DNA from: Rhizobiales bacterium 63-22
GTDB taxonomy: Bacteria > Pseudomonadota > Alphaproteobacteria > Rhizobiales > Rhizobiaceae
Length of the DNA: 64,000 nucleotides
Reading direction: 5' to 3'
Assembly: GCA_001898995.1 (NCBI GenBank)
Contig: MKVZ01000004.1
Location: 370,612 to 434,611, forward strand
Shown: in pieces, positions 17,721 through 28,176 of the stretch
Position numbering within the stretch: the stretch's first letter is position 1
Layout: each line of letters begins with the position of its first letter
The notes under the pieces: model-generated
Databases searched by the model: none
What the model was told of the DNA's origin: nothing
The model's input: only the letters and a program-made list of their open reading frames with translations
Program-made: the position numbers and the translations under genes

Positions 17721-18974
17721 TTAGTGCGCAACCGCCGCCGCAGCGGCTTCGTCGATCAGGCGGCCGGTCCTGAAGCGGTCGAGCGTGAACGGCGCGTTGA
17801 TCCAGTGCGGCTCGTCGCGGGCGATGGTGTGGGCGAAGACATGGGCCGAGCCGGGCGTGGCCTTGAAGCCGCCGGTGCCCCAGCCGCAATTGACGTAGAG
17901 GCCCGCGACCGGCGTCTTGCCGATGATCGGCGAGCGGTCGGGCGTGACGTCGACGATGCCGCCCCATTTGCGCAGCATGCGCATGCGGGTGAAGATCGGG
18001 AACACCTCGCAGATCGCCGCCAGCGTGTGCTCGATCAGCGGCAGGCCGCCGCGCTGGCTGTAGGAGACGTACTGGTCGGTGCCGGAGCCGATAACCAGCT
18101 CGCCCTTGTCGGACTGGCTGAGATAGGCGTGCACCGTGTTGGACATGACCACGCAGGGGAAGATCGGCTTGACCGGCTCGGAGACGAGCGCCTGAAGCGG
18201 GAAGCTTTCCAGCGGCATGCGCACGCCGGCGCTGTCCATGACGACGGAGGTGGAGCCGGCGGCGGAGACGCCCACCTTCCTGGCCTTGATGAAGCCGCGC
18301 GGCGTGTCGACGCCGGTGACGCGGCCCGAAGCGTCGCGGCGGATGGCCGTGACCGGGCAGTTCTGGATGATGTCGACGCCCCGCGCCGCCGCGCCGCGGG
18401 CGTAGCCCCACGCCACCGCGTCGTGGCGGGCCACGCCGCCGCGCCGCTGCAAGGTGGCGCCCACCACCGGATAGCGTGCGTCGGGCGAAATGTTGAGCGG
18501 CGGGCAATATTCCTTGGCCTGCTCCGGCGTCATCCACTCATTGTCGATGCCGTTGAGGCGGTTGGCGTGGATGTGACGCTTGAAGCTCTGCACGTCGTGC
18601 ACCGTGTGCGCCAGCATCATCACGCCGCGCTGCGAGAACATGACGTTGTAGTTCAGCTCCTGGCTGAGCCCCTCCCAGAGCTTCACCGCGTGCTCGTAGA
18701 GATGCGCGCTCTCGTCATAGAGATAGTTGGAGCGGATGATGGTGGTGTTGCGGCCGGTGTTGCCGCCGCCGAGCCAGCCCTTCTCGATCACCGCGACATT
18801 GGTGATGCCATGCTCCTTGGCGAGGTAATAGGCGGCGCCCAGGCCGTGGCCGCCCGCGCCGACGATGATCACGTCATATTCGGCCTTGGGTTGGGCGTCG
18901 GGCCATTGCGGCTCCCAGTTCTTGTTGCCGGAAAGCGCGTTCTTGACGACAGCAGCGATTGAAAAACGGGACAT
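17721..18974 (-). CDS. soxB: Sarcosine oxidase subunit beta
   Basis: FAD-containing catalytic subunit, 417 residues. The dinucleotide-binding loop [18 protein letters not shown] is near residue 35. [19 protein letters not shown] is the hallmark of SoxB, and the His of this stretch region holds covalent FMN in characterised members. I chose ATG 18974 because it gives the conserved start [16 protein letters not shown]. First gene of the sox operon; glyA, purU or folD partners are not in the window. Divergent from the osmoprotectant operon across 278 bp. Confidence 0.96.
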   Translation of the reverse strand: MSRFSIAAVVKNALSGNKNWEPQWPDAQPKAEYDVIIVGAGGHGLGAAYYLAKEHGITNVAVIEKGWLGGGNTGRNTTIIRSNYLYDESAHLYEHAVKLWEGLSQELNYNVMFSQRGVMMLAHTVHDVQSFKRHIHANRLNGIDNEWMTPEQAKEYCPPLNISPDARYPVVGATLQRRGGVARHDAVAWGYARGAAARGVDIIQNCPVTAIRRDASGRVTGVDTPRGFIKARKVGVSAAGSTSVVMDSAGVRMPLESFPLQALVSEPVKPIFPCVVMSNTVHAYLSQSDKGELVIGSGTDQYVSYSQRGGLPLIEHTLAAICEVFPIFTRMRMLRKWGGIVDVTPDRSPIIGKTPVAGLYVNCGWGTGGFKATPGSAHVFAHTIARDEPHWINAPFTLDRFRTGRLIDEAAAAAVAH

Positions 18975-19252
18975 GAAAAACCACCGGTTCCGCGGCTCCG
19001 GCGCGGATGGCCAGACCCTGTTTCGTCTTTTGTATTGGCTTGCGCGAAAAGCCGACAGCAGGCTTGCGTCATCGGACACCCAAAATACGACATCACCACC
19101 ATTTCGCGACATTGACGCAGCGAAAAGCCGGAGCTCCCGACGGTCCCCTGACAGTCCGTTGTCAGGAAGTGCGCCGCGCGGCGGTTTCCTTTCGGTTTTT
19201 GCGCTATAGTTTAACCGGAACGGACCGACCCACGAGCCACAAGGTGATGACG

Positions 19253-20176
19253 ATGTCTTGCAAGAGCCTTCTCACCGGAGCCGCCCTGGCGTTCTCCATC
19301 CTCGCTGCCCCGCCTGCCTTCGCGGCGGATAAACCGGTGGTGGTCTCCTCCAAGATCGACACGGAAGGCGGGGTGCTGGGCAACATCATCCTCGCCGTGC
19401 TGAACGCCCACGGCGTCAAGACCTCCGACCGCATCCAGCTTGGCGCGACGCCGGTGGTGCGCAAGGCGATCATAGCGGGCGAGATCGACATCTATCCCGA
19501 ATATACCGGCAACGGGGCTTTCTTCTTCAACAAGGCGGACGATCCGTTGTGGAAGGACGCCGCCAAGGCCTATGAGACGGTGAAGAAGCTCGATTACGAC
19601 GCCAACAAGATCGTCTGGCTGTCGCCCTCTCCCGCCAACAACACATGGGGCGTGGCGGTGCGCAAGGACGTGGCGGAGGCCAACAAGCTGAAAAGCTTCA
19701 GCGATTTCGGCAAATATGTCGCCGGCGGCGGCAAGATCGTGCTGGCGGCTTCGGCGGAATTCGTCAATTCGGCGGCGGCGCTGCCGGCCTTCCAAACCGC
19801 CTACGGCTTCACGCTCAAGCCCGACCAGTTGATCACGCTGTCGGGCGGCGACACGGCGGCCACCATCGCCGCCGCCGCCAACCAGACCAACGGGGCCAAC
19901 GCCGCGATGGTCTACGGCACCGACGGCGGCATTGCGCCGTCCGGTCTGGTGGTGCTCGACGACGACAAGCATGTGCAGCCGGTCTACCAGCCGACGCCGA
20001 TCATCCGCGAGGCGGTGCTGAAGGAGCACCCGAAGATCGGGGATTGGCTGAAGCCGGTGTTCGAGAAGCTCGACCTCACCACCTTGCAGGAACTGAACGG
20101 GCGCGTGCAGCTTGGCGGCGAACCGGCCAAGGCTGTGGCCGAGGACTTTCTCAAGAAAAACGGCTTTGTGAAATAG
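19253..20176 (+). CDS. osmF: Osmoprotectant/glycine betaine-type ABC substrate-binding protein (OsmF-like)
   Basis: Periplasmic protein of about 307 residues with a signal peptide (hydrophobic stretch [19 protein letters not shown], cleavage after AFA-A). Family features are [28 protein letters not shown] near residue 80 and an end [23 protein letters not shown] region. ATG 19253 is preferred over 19247 because AAGGTG lies at the right distance. Four genes in the order SBP, permease, ATPase, permease match E. coli osmF-yehY-yehX-yehW. The substrate is a quaternary amine by family analogy. Proximity to sarcosine oxidase suggests betaine or sarcosine catabolism, but that is inference. Confidence 0.87.
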   Translation: MSCKSLLTGAALAFSILAAPPAFAADKPVVVSSKIDTEGGVLGNIILAVLNAHGVKTSDRIQLGATPVVRKAIIAGEIDIYPEYTGNGAFFFNKADDPLWKDAAKAYETVKKLDYDANKIVWLSPSPANNTWGVAVRKDVAEANKLKSFSDFGKYVAGGGKIVLAASAEFVNSAAALPAFQTAYGFTLKPDQLITLSGGDTAATIAAAANQTNGANAAMVYGTDGGIAPSGLVVLDDDKHVQPVYQPTPIIREAVLKEHPKIGDWLKPVFEKLDLTTLQELNGRVQLGGEPAKAVAEDFLKKNGFVK

Positions 20177-20184
20177 GCCGGGCC

Positions 20185-21372
20185 TTGGCCGTCTCGCAAA
20201 CAGAGTCCCTGTCGAGACCGGCGGCCGGCCGGCTGGACAGGCTCGGCGTGGTCATCGCCGCGCTGGTTCTGGGCGCGGGTTTCCTGCCCTTCGCCGTCTT
20301 CCGTCCCAACCGCATCGCGCCGGGTCAGGGAAAGCTCCTGTTCGACGCGCTGCCGTTGGACACGGCGCTGCCGGTCGCCGGCATGGCGTTAGCGGCGGCG
20401 CTCGTCGCGCTGCTGCGCTGTCCGGCGGGGTGGCGGCTTTTGGCCAGTTTCTGCGGCCTCGCCGCCGCGGCGGTCGGCGTCGGACTGGCGGCCACGCATC
20501 TGACCGCGGCCGAAAACCCCTATGCGCGCGTCTCGCCCGGCGCCGGCTTCTGGCTGGCGCTGTTCGCCTTCACGCTTCTGTCGACCGACAGCCTTGTGCG
20601 GCTCAACGCCCGGCCCCTCATGCGGCTCGCGCTTCTGGCCGGGGCGGCGCTTCTCCTGTGGCTGCTGCTCGCCTCGGGCCTGTGGGACCAGATTTCCTTC
20701 ATGAAGGAATATCGAAGCCGCGCCGACACGTTCTGGACCGAAGCCGGGCGGCATGTCACGCTGGCGCTGGGCTCGCTCGCCGCGGCCATCCTCGTCGGCG
20801 TGCCGCTCGGCCTCCTGTGCCACCGCCTGCCGCGGCTCAGGAACGCCGTGCTGAACGGGCTCAACATCGTGCAGACCGTGCCGTCCATGGCGCTGTTCGG
20901 GCTTCTGATCGCGCCGCTCGGCTGGCTGGCGGCGCATGCGCCCTTCCTCGCCGCGCTCGGCCTCAGCGGCATCGGCGCGGCCCCCGCCTTCGTGGCGCTG
21001 TTCCTCTATTCGCTGCTGCCTATCGTAGCCAACACCGTGGCGGGGCTGGCCGGGGTGCCCGCGCCCGTCACCGACGCCGCGCGCGGCATGGGCATGACGC
21101 GGCTGCAAAGGCTGGCGCAGACCGAGTTTCCGCTGGCCTTTCCGGTCATCCTCACGGGCGTTCGCATCGTCATGGTGCAGAATATCGGCCTCACCACCAT
21201 CGCCGCGCTGATCGGCGGCGGCGGCTTCGGCACCTTCGTGTTCCAGGGCGTGGGCCAGACGGCGATGGACCTCGTGCTGCTCGGCGCTCTGCCGACCGTG
21301 CTCCTCGCCTTCGCCGCCGCCGTCACGCTCGACGCGGCCATCGAACTCTCCCGGAAGGGCATGGCCGCATGA
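20185..21372 (+). CDS. yehY: ABC permease, YehY-like
   Basis: Permease of 395 residues with an unusually long N-terminal membrane region before the binding-protein-dependent transport domain, as in YehY. The EAA-type loop is in AARGMGMTRLQRLAQTEFPLAF near residue 315. The start is probably TTG 20185, 8 bp after the osmF stop; no closer ATG exists. The end overlaps the next gene by 4 bp (ATGA). It forms a heterodimeric pore with the YehW-like protein. Confidence 0.87.
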   Translation: MAVSQTESLSRPAAGRLDRLGVVIAALVLGAGFLPFAVFRPNRIAPGQGKLLFDALPLDTALPVAGMALAAALVALLRCPAGWRLLASFCGLAAAAVGVGLAATHLTAAENPYARVSPGAGFWLALFAFTLLSTDSLVRLNARPLMRLALLAGAALLLWLLLASGLWDQISFMKEYRSRADTFWTEAGRHVTLALGSLAAAILVGVPLGLLCHRLPRLRNAVLNGLNIVQTVPSMALFGLLIAPLGWLAAHAPFLAALGLSGIGAAPAFVALFLYSLLPIVANTVAGLAGVPAPVTDAARGMGMTRLQRLAQTEFPLAFPVILTGVRIVMVQNIGLTTIAALIGGGGFGTFVFQGVGQTAMDLVLLGALPTVLLAFAAAVTLDAAIELSRKGMAA

Positions 21373-22307
21373 TCGAATTCGACCATATCTCCAAGCATTA
21401 CAACGGCCGCGCGGCGGTGGACGACGTCAGTTTCTCCGTCGCCCCGCATTCGATCACGGCCATCGTCGGCACGTCCGGCTCCGGCAAGACGACGCTGCTG
21501 CGCATGGTCAACCGGCTGGTGGAGCCGAGCGGCGGCGACATCCGCATCGACGGGCATAGCAACCGCAGCGTCGCCGGCTACCGGCTGCGGCGCGGCATCG
21601 GCTATGTGATCCAGCAGCACGGGCTTTTTCCGCATCGCACGGTGGCGGAGAACATCGCCACCGTGCCGGCGCTGCTCGGCTGGAGCAAGGCGCGGCGCGC
21701 GGCGCGGGTGGACGAATTGCTGGCGCTGTTCCAGCTCGAGCCCGACCAGTATCGCGACCGCTTCCCGCACGAATTGTCGGGCGGGCAGCAGCAGCGCGTC
21801 GGCGTGGCCCGCGCGCTCGCCGCCGGGCCGAACATCCTTTTGATGGACGAGCCTTTCGGCGCGCTCGATCCCGTCATCCGCGCCACGGCGCGGGAAGAAT
21901 TGAAGGCGATCCAGCGCCGCGTCGGGGCGACAGTGCTGCTCGTCACCCACGACATGGAGGAGGCCATCGCGCTCGGCGACCATATCGCGGTGATGGACGG
22001 CGGCAAGCTGCTGCAATTCGGCACGCCGGCGGAAATCCTCGGCCATCCCGACAGCGCCTTCGTGGAAAGGCTGGTCGGCGCGGACGAGCGTCCGTTCCGG
22101 CTGCTCTCGCTGGCCGACCTTTCCGAGGTGGTGCAGCCGGGCGCGGCGGCGGGCGAGCCGCTCGCCGTCACCGCGACCCGGCGCGACGCGCTGGCCGAGC
22201 TTCTGTGGTCGGGACGGCGGGCGCTGCCGGTCGAGGACGCGCAGGGCAAGCCGCTCGGACAGGTGACGTTGGAAGCCCTCGTCGCCGATGCACGGCGGCC
22301 GGCATGA
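21369..22307 (+). CDS. yehX: ABC ATP-binding protein, YehX-like
   Basis: ATPase of 312 residues with Walker A GTSGSGKTT (residues 34-42), a Q-loop in VIQQHGLFPHRTV, signature LSGGQQQRVGVARAL, Walker B ILLMDEPFGALDP and switch His in LLVTHDMEEA. A C-terminal extension of about 70 residues resembles the CBS region of OpuA-type ATPases but looks degenerate. It is coupled by ATGA overlaps to both permease genes. Confidence 0.91.
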   Translation: MIEFDHISKHYNGRAAVDDVSFSVAPHSITAIVGTSGSGKTTLLRMVNRLVEPSGGDIRIDGHSNRSVAGYRLRRGIGYVIQQHGLFPHRTVAENIATVPALLGWSKARRAARVDELLALFQLEPDQYRDRFPHELSGGQQQRVGVARALAAGPNILLMDEPFGALDPVIRATAREELKAIQRRVGATVLLVTHDMEEAIALGDHIAVMDGGKLLQFGTPAEILGHPDSAFVERLVGADERPFRLLSLADLSEVVQPGAAAGEPLAVTATRRDALAELLWSGRRALPVEDAQGKPLGQVTLEALVADARRPA

Positions 22308-23047
22308 GGGCCGCCCTGCCCCGGCTCGTCCTGTTCGCCGTGCTGGCGCTGTTTTTGTGGCGGCCGCACTGGTTCGAGCCGCTGTTCCGGCCCTTGACGG
22401 AAGACGGCGCGCCAGCGATCTACGACCGCGCCAGCCTGCTGACGCTGACCCTGCGGCATCTGGCGCTGGTGGCGGCGGCCACGCTCGCCTCCGCCGTGCT
22501 CGCCATCGCCATGGCGGTGGCGGTCAGCCGCAGACAGGGAGCGGAGTTCCTGCCGCTGTCGCGCAGTCTGGTCAATATCGGCCAGACCTTTCCGCCCGTC
22601 GCGGTGCTGGCGCTGGCGGTGCCGATCTTCGGCTTCGGCAACGAGCCGACGCTGATCGCGCTGTTTCTCTACGGCCTGCTGCCGATCTTTGAAAACACGC
22701 TGACGGCGCTGACCACATTGCCGCCGCCGGTGATGGAGGCGGCGCGCGGCATGGGCATGACGGGGACGCAGCGTCTGTTGCGGGTGGAGCTGCCGCTGGC
22801 GCTGCCGGTGATTCTGGCCGGCGTGCGGCTTTCCGCCGTCATCGGGCTCGGCACCGCCACCATCGGCTCGACGGTGGCGGCGAGCACGCTGGGCGAGGTC
22901 ATCATCGCCGGGCTCATCTCCAACAATCTCGCCTTCGTGCTGCAAGGCGGGCTGGTGGTGGCGGCGCTGGCGGTGCTGGTCTTCGACGCCTTTCAGGCGC
23001 TGGAGCGGCATCTGGCGCGCCGGTGCGGCGCGGCCTATATCCAGTGA
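22304..23047 (+). CDS. yehW: ABC permease, YehW-like
   Basis: Second permease, 247 residues with about six helices. The EAA loop is in AARGMGMTGTQRLLRVELPLAL near 150, almost the same as in the first permease. It starts at ATG 22304, overlapping the ATPase stop by 4 bp, and ends operon transcription 20 bp before the cueR start. An additional promoter for cueR in that gap is not evident. Confidence 0.91.
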   Translation: MRAALPRLVLFAVLALFLWRPHWFEPLFRPLTEDGAPAIYDRASLLTLTLRHLALVAAATLASAVLAIAMAVAVSRRQGAEFLPLSRSLVNIGQTFPPVAVLALAVPIFGFGNEPTLIALFLYGLLPIFENTLTALTTLPPPVMEAARGMGMTGTQRLLRVELPLALPVILAGVRLSAVIGLGTATIGSTVAASTLGEVIIAGLISNNLAFVLQGGLVVAALAVLVFDAFQALERHLARRCGAAYIQ

Positions 23048-23067
23048 AAGACACCGGAGAAACGGAC

Positions 23068-23511
23068 ATGAACATCGGTCAGGCCGCCGCCGCATCGGGC
23101 ATATCGGCCAAGATGATCCGCCATTACGAATCCATCGGCCTCGTCGAGGAAGCCGGGCGCACCGCCGCCGGCTATCGCGTCTATACGGCGCGCGACGTGG
23201 AGACGCTGCGCTTCATCCGCCGCAGCCGCGACCTCGGCTTCCCGGTCGAGCAGATCCGCGCGCTGCTGTCGCTGTGGCGCGACCGCAACCGCGCCTCGGC
23301 CGACGTCAAGGAGGTGGCGCTGCGCCATGTGGAGGAGTTGGAGGCCAAGATGCGCCAGTTGCAGGAAATGGCCGACACGCTGAAGCACCTCGCCAATCAT
23401 TGCCACGGCGACGACCGCCCCGACTGCCCGATCATCGGCCGGCTGGCGGAAGGCTGCGAGGAGCCGGGACCGGCCCCGCGCAAGGGCCGGCTGCTGCATG
23501 GAAGCCTGTGA
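23068..23511 (+). CDS. cueR: Cu(I)-responsive MerR-family regulator CueR
   Basis: Protein of 147 residues with an N-terminal winged helix (MNIGQAAAASGISAKMIRHYE), a dimerisation helix and a C-terminal metal loop with Cys112 and Cys120 (CHGDDRPDC), the exact spacing of CueR. It activates copper export genes by untwisting promoters with 19-bp spacers. Next to it, on the opposite strand, is copA, whose promoter (25863-25893) has such a spacer. ATG 23068 gives the conserved start. Confidence 0.93.
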   Translation: MNIGQAAAASGISAKMIRHYESIGLVEEAGRTAAGYRVYTARDVETLRFIRRSRDLGFPVEQIRALLSLWRDRNRASADVKEVALRHVEELEAKMRQLQEMADTLKHLANHCHGDDRPDCPIIGRLAEGCEEPGPAPRKGRLLHGSL

Positions 23512-23514
23512 GCC

Positions 23515-25803
23515 TCAAAGCACGCTCTTGAACCGCCTCAGCCGCAAGGCATTGGAAAGCACGAAGACGCTCGACAATGCCATGGCCGCCGCCCCCAGAA
23601 CCGGCGACAGCAGCGTGCCGGTGAAGGGATAGAGCACCCCGGCGGCAATCGGGATCAGCGCCACATTGTAGGCGAATGCCCAGAACAGGTTTTCACCGAT
23701 ATTGCGGATCGTCGCCCGCGATATGGCGATGGCATTGACCACGCCGCGCAGGTCTCCCGACATCAACACCACGTCGGCGCTTTCGATGGCGATATCCGTG
23801 CCGGTGCCGATGGCGATACCGACATCGGCGGCGGCGAGCGCCGGCGCGTCGTTGATGCCGTCACCGACGAAGGCGACGCGCTTGCCGTCCGAACCGAGCC
23901 GCTTCAGCGCCTCCACCTTGCCGTCAGGCAGCACTTCCGCCACCACCTCGTCTATGCCGAGGCGCTTTGCGATGGCCTCGGCCGTGCGGCGGTTGTCGCC
24001 GGTGATCATCGCCACCCGTAATCCCAGACCGTGCAGGGCGGCGATGGCGGCGGGCGTCGTCTCCTTGACCGGATCGGCGACAGTGAGGATTGCCGCGAGC
24101 TTTCCATCTACCGCCGCATAGAGCGGCGACTGGCCCTCGTCGCCGAACCGCTTCGCATCCTCAGTGAAGGCCGTGACGTCAAGGCCGAGCTTCGCCATGT
24201 AGCGGTCCGCGCCGATGGCGACCGCATGGCCGGAAACCGTGCCCCCGAGACCGAAACCCGGCACGGATTCGAAACCGGAGACGGCTTCCGGCACCAGCCC
24301 CTTCTCCTTCGCCGCCGCCACGACGGCTTCCGCGATGGGATGCTCGGAGCGCGCCTCGACGGCGGCGACCAGCGCCAGCACTTCATCGGCATCGAACCCT
24401 TCGGTTACGGCGAAATGCGCCAGTGCCGGCTTGCCCTTCGTCAGCGTGCCGGTCTTGTCGACCGCGATCACGGAAGCGTCGCGCATGGTCTGCAACGCAT
24501 CGCCGCGCCGGAACAGCACGCCGAACTCCGCCGCGCGGCCGGTACCGACCATGATCGAGGTCGGCGTAGCCAGCCCCATGGCGCAGGGGCAGGCAATGAT
24601 GAGCACGGCGATGGCGTTGACCAGCGCATAGCCCAGCATCCCCGTGCCACCGAAGATCAGCCAGACGAAAAAGGTGATCGCCGCAGCGGCCATGACGGCG
24701 GGCACGAACCAGCCCGTCACCCTGTCCACCAGCGCCTGAATGGGCAATTTGTCGGCCTGCGCATCCTCGACCATGCGGATGATCTGCGCGATCACCATGT
24801 CGCTCCCGACCTTGGTGGCGCGGAAGGTGAAGGCGCCCGTGCCATTGACGGTGCCGCCGACCACCTCCGCGCCTTTCTCCTTGACGACGGGAACCGGCTC
24901 GCCGGTGATCATGGATTCGTCGACATAGGACGAACCCTCCACCACCGCGCCATCGACCGGCACTTTCTCGCCGGGGCGCACCTGCACCAGATCGCCGGGG
25001 CGCACGGCCTCCAGCGGCAAGTCCACGGCCACGCCGTCGCGCACGACGCGGGCGGATTTCGCCTGCAACCCGACCAGATGGCCGATGGCAGCACTCGTGC
25101 GGCCCTTGGCGCGCGCCTCCAGCCAGCGACCGATCAGGATCAGCGTGACGATGACCGCCGCCGCCTCGAAATAGACGTTCACCGTGCCTTCCGGCAGCAC
25201 GCCGGGCAGGAAGGTGGCGACCGCCGAAAAGCCCCATGCGGCCAGCGTGCCGACCACGACGAGCGAGTTCATGTCGGGCGCAAGGCGCAGCAACGCCGGA
25301 ACGCCTTTTTTGAAGAAGCGCAGGCCCGGCCCGAACAGCACCAGCGTGGTGAGCACGAATTGCAGATACCAGCTGTTGCGCATGCCGATATGGTCCATGA
25401 CGAACATGTGCATGGCCGGGATCATGTGCGATCCCATCTCCAGTACGAAGACCGGCACCGTGAGAACGGCGGCGGCGATGACGCTTCTCTTCAGTTCCGC
25501 CGCTTCCGCGTCGCGTCTGGCCGCAGGCGTTTCGGCGCTTGCGCCGGGTTGATCCTCCTGCTGGGGCTTCGCCTCGTAGCCGGCCTTGTGTACGGCCTCG
25601 ACCACGGCGGGGAGGTCCGGCGCGCCACTGAAGGTCACATCGGCGCGCTCGGTGGCGAGGTTCACGGAAACCCTGTCCACGCCCGGCACCTTGGCGATGG
25701 CCTTTTCGACATTGCTGACGCAGGAGGCGCAACTCATGCCTTCGACCGGGATGGCGATGCTGGTGGGTCCGGGTTTTACGCCGGCTTTGACGATTGTGTT
25801 CAT
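23515..25803 (-). CDS. copA: Copper-exporting P1B-type ATPase CopA
   Basis: Inner-membrane Cu(I) pump of 762 residues with one heavy-metal-binding domain (GMSCASC, residues 22-28), eight helices, TGEP loop in [12 protein letters not shown] ion motif in [12 protein letters not shown], phosphorylation site DKTGT and the ATP-domain HP motif in SEHPIAEA. The CPC motif and neighbouring cueR support copper rather than zinc. It ends 3 bp after cueR, so the genes are convergent. Confidence 0.97.
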   Translation of the reverse strand: MNTIVKAGVKPGPTSIAIPVEGMSCASCVSNVEKAIAKVPGVDRVSVNLATERADVTFSGAPDLPAVVEAVHKAGYEAKPQQEDQPGASAETPAARRDAEAAELKRSVIAAAVLTVPVFVLEMGSHMIPAMHMFVMDHIGMRNSWYLQFVLTTLVLFGPGLRFFKKGVPALLRLAPDMNSLVVVGTLAAWGFSAVATFLPGVLPEGTVNVYFEAAAVIVTLILIGRWLEARAKGRTSAAIGHLVGLQAKSARVVRDGVAVDLPLEAVRPGDLVQVRPGEKVPVDGAVVEGSSYVDESMITGEPVPVVKEKGAEVVGGTVNGTGAFTFRATKVGSDMVIAQIIRMVEDAQADKLPIQALVDRVTGWFVPAVMAAAAITFFVWLIFGGTGMLGYALVNAIAVLIIACPCAMGLATPTSIMVGTGRAAEFGVLFRRGDALQTMRDASVIAVDKTGTLTKGKPALAHFAVTEGFDADEVLALVAAVEARSEHPIAEAVVAAAKEKGLVPEAVSGFESVPGFGLGGTVSGHAVAIGADRYMAKLGLDVTAFTEDAKRFGDEGQSPLYAAVDGKLAAILTVADPVKETTPAAIAALHGLGLRVAMITGDNRRTAEAIAKRLGIDEVVAEVLPDGKVEALKRLGSDGKRVAFVGDGINDAPALAAADVGIAIGTGTDIAIESADVVLMSGDLRGVVNAIAISRATIRNIGENLFWAFAYNVALIPIAAGVLYPFTGTLLSPVLGAAAMALSSVFVLSNALRLRRFKSVL

Positions 25804-25862
25804 GGCGATCCCTTACGGCCCTTTCGGGCCACCTGAAAGATGCGGAAGCGAGAATTGCCCTA

Positions 25863-25893
25863 TAAATAGGGTTTCCCATCGTTGGAAGGTCAA
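25863..25893 (-). promoter_or_regulatory. CueR-type copA promoter with 19-bp spacer
   Basis: On the minus strand: TTGACC (25893-25888), a 19-bp spacer, then TATTTA (25868-25863). The spacer carries a dyad with TTCC on the left and GGGAA on the right around ACGAT, as in CueR sites. The long spacer is the hallmark of MerR-controlled promoters. It lies 60 bp upstream of copA. Confidence 0.8.
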
Positions 25894-25974
25894 GACCCGA
25901 AGCCGTGTTCTTCACGCCCGGTTCTTCGCGCTTGACCCGCCTCCTGTTCGAGCCTATCTCTACAGCAGCAAAAT

Positions 25975-26062
25975 TCGTTGGGGTGCCGCAAGGCTGAGAG
26001 ACGCGATCCGCGTCGACCCATTGAACCTGATCCGGGTCATACCGGCGTAGGGAACGGAATTT
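25975..26062 (+). promoter_or_regulatory. TPP riboswitch (THI element)
   Basis: Contains all conserved TPP-aptamer parts: GGGGTGCC, GGCTGAGA, ACCC, TTGAACCTGATCCGGGT and ATACCGGCGTAGGGA. It precedes thiD by about 70 bp and should turn off the thiamine operon when TPP is abundant. Confidence 0.97.
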
Positions 26063-26134
26063 GGCGCGTCTCGCACGGGGTCCCGCACCCCTTCCATGGC
26101 CGCTCGATTTCCGTTCGGAAAGAGAGACGGCCTG

Positions 26135-26989
26135 ATGGACCATAGACGAGACTTCCCTCCCCAAGCGCAGCGGAGGGACGGCGCGACACCGATCGCCGTC
26201 ACCATCGCCGGCTCGGATTCGGGCGGCGGCGCGGGAATTCAGGCCGACCTCAAGACCTTCTCCGCGCTCGGCGTCTATGGCGCGAGCGTGATCACCGCCG
26301 TTACCGCGCAGAACACGCGCACCGTCAGCGCCGTGCACGACGTTCCGGCGCAGATCGTGCGGGCGCAGATCGAGGCGGTGTTCGGCGACCTCGCCGTCGA
26401 TGCGGTCAAGATCGGCATGGTGTCGGTGCCCGAAACCATCACGGCCATCGCCGAAGGCCTCGCCGGCTTTTCCGACCCGGTGGTGCTGGACCCGGTGATG
26501 GTGGCGAAATCGGGCGACCGGCTTTTGAGCGAGACGGCCATCGCCGCCTTGCGCGAAAGGCTGATCCCGCTCGCGACGCTTCTCACCCCCAACCGGCCGG
26601 AAGCGGCCTGTCTGCTGGACGCCGCGCCGGCGCGGAGCGACGCGGAAGCCGAGGAGCAGGGCCGCGCGCTCTTGAAACTCGGCGCGAAGGCGGTGCTGAT
26701 GAAGGGCGGCCATGCGGAAGGCGCGGTCTGCGCCGATCTGCTCATCCGTCCCGACGCGCCGGCCCTGCGGCTGGAAGCGCCGCGCATCGCGACGAAGAAC
26801 ACCCACGGCACCGGCTGCACGCTGTCCTCGGCCATCGCGGCGGGGCTGGCCAAGGGGATGCCGCTCGAACAGGCGCTGGCCGAGGCGCATGGCTGGCTGC
26901 ACGAGGCGATCCGCGCCGCCGACCGGCTGCATGTCGGCCACGGCCACGGGCCGGTGCATCATTTCCACACGCTGTGGGAGACGGTCTGA
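26135..26989 (+). CDS. thiD: Bifunctional HMP kinase / HMP-phosphate kinase ThiD
   Basis: Makes the pyrimidine diphosphate half of thiamine. Ribokinase-like fold, 284 residues from ATG 26135; ATG 26096 would add 13 basic residues. IAVTIAGSDSGGGAGIQADLKTF marks the substrate site near residue 20, and the C-terminal NTHGTGCTLSSAI holds the catalytic base and anion hole. First gene behind the riboswitch; its stop overlaps the thiO start (TGATG). Confidence 0.95.
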   Translation: MDHRRDFPPQAQRRDGATPIAVTIAGSDSGGGAGIQADLKTFSALGVYGASVITAVTAQNTRTVSAVHDVPAQIVRAQIEAVFGDLAVDAVKIGMVSVPETITAIAEGLAGFSDPVVLDPVMVAKSGDRLLSETAIAALRERLIPLATLLTPNRPEAACLLDAAPARSDAEAEEQGRALLKLGAKAVLMKGGHAEGAVCADLLIRPDAPALRLEAPRIATKNTHGTGCTLSSAIAAGLAKGMPLEQALAEAHGWLHEAIRAADRLHVGHGHGPVHHFHTLWETV

Positions 26990-27981
26990 TGCGGGTCGCG
27001 ATCATCGGCGCGGGCGTGGCCGGACTGGCCACGGCGGCGGAGTTCACCGATCAAGGCCATGCGATCACCGTCGTCGCGCGCAGCCCGCGCATCGGCGCGG
27101 ATTGCTGCTCATGGCTCGCGGGCGGCATGCTCGCTCCCTGGTGCGAGGGCGAAAGCGCCGAGGAGCCGGTGGTGCGGCTGGGGCAGGACGCCGTCGGCTG
27201 GTGGGAGCGGCACGTCTCCTGCGTCAGGCGCGAGGGCACGCTGGTGCTGTCGCATACGCGCGACATGAGCGAATTGCGCCGCTTCGCCCGCCGCACGGAG
27301 GCCTTCGAGACCGTCGACGCCGAACGCATCGACGCGCTGGAGCCGGACCTCGCCGGGCGCTTCCGGCAGGGCCTGTTCTTCGCCGGCGAAGGCCATCTCG
27401 ATCCGCGCAAGGCGCTGGTGGAGCTGGCCGAAAACCTGCGCAAAAAGGGCGTCACCTTCCATCTCGGCATGGAGGCGAAGGACGCCGACATCGACGCCGA
27501 TATCACCATCGACGCGCGCGGGCTTTCCGCCCGCGACGAACTGCCCGACCTGCGCGGCGTCAAGGGCGAGATGCTGGTGGTGCGCTCGCGCGACATCGAC
27601 CTGCACCGCCCGGTGCGCCTCCTGCATCCGCGCATTCCGCTCTACATCGTGCCGCGCGGCGACGGCGTGCACATGATCGGCGCGACGATGATCGAGAGCG
27701 ACCAGCGCGGCGCGATCAGCGTGCGCGCTGCGCTGGAGCTTCTGAGCGCCGCCTATGCGCTGCATCCGGGCTTCGGCGAGGCCGAGATACTGGAGACCGG
27801 CGTCGACGCGCGCCCGGCCTTTCCCGACAACCTGCCTCGCGTGCGCCGGAAAGGAAACACCATCTTCGTCAACGGCCTTTACCGGCACGGCTTCCTCCTG
27901 TCGCCGGCGGTGGCGCGCGCCGCCGTGGCGGCCGCGACCGAGCCGGAAACCGCAACCGAACTTGTGGAGATATTGCCATGA
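26989..27981 (+). CDS. thiO: Glycine oxidase ThiO
   Basis: FAD enzyme (330 residues) that oxidises glycine to dehydroglycine for the thiazole ring, in place of ThiH. The nucleotide-binding loop IIGAGVAGLATAAEF is at residues 5-19, and the C-terminal active site GNTIFVNGLYRHGFLLSPA near 295 is typical of ThiO. The start at ATG 26989 overlaps the thiD stop. ATGA overlap with thiS. Confidence 0.93.
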   Translation: MRVAIIGAGVAGLATAAEFTDQGHAITVVARSPRIGADCCSWLAGGMLAPWCEGESAEEPVVRLGQDAVGWWERHVSCVRREGTLVLSHTRDMSELRRFARRTEAFETVDAERIDALEPDLAGRFRQGLFFAGEGHLDPRKALVELAENLRKKGVTFHLGMEAKDADIDADITIDARGLSARDELPDLRGVKGEMLVVRSRDIDLHRPVRLLHPRIPLYIVPRGDGVHMIGATMIESDQRGAISVRAALELLSAAYALHPGFGEAEILETGVDARPAFPDNLPRVRRKGNTIFVNGLYRHGFLLSPAVARAAVAAATEPETATELVEILP

Positions 27982-28175
27982 ACATCGTTTTGAACGGCGA
28001 GGTTCAGCAGACCGCCGCCGCCGACCTCGCGGCGCTGCTCGCCGAAATCGAACTGGACGAGGCGGTGGTCGCCACCGCGCTCAACGGCGACTACGTGCCG
28101 GCGGAAGACCGCGCCGCGACCGCGCTTCGCGACGGCGACCGGATCGAAGTGCTCGCCCCGATGCAGGGAGGCTGA
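27978..28175 (+). CDS. thiS: Sulfur carrier protein ThiS
   Basis: Ubiquitin-like carrier of 65 residues that is thiocarboxylated at its C-terminal Gly-Gly (...APMQGG). Conserved features are a short beta grasp, [14 protein letters not shown] and the [13 protein letters not shown] end. Overlaps thiO by 4 bp. Confidence 0.96.
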   Translation: MNIVLNGEVQQTAAADLAALLAEIELDEAVVATALNGDYVPAEDRAATALRDGDRIEVLAPMQGG

Positions 28176-28176
28176 C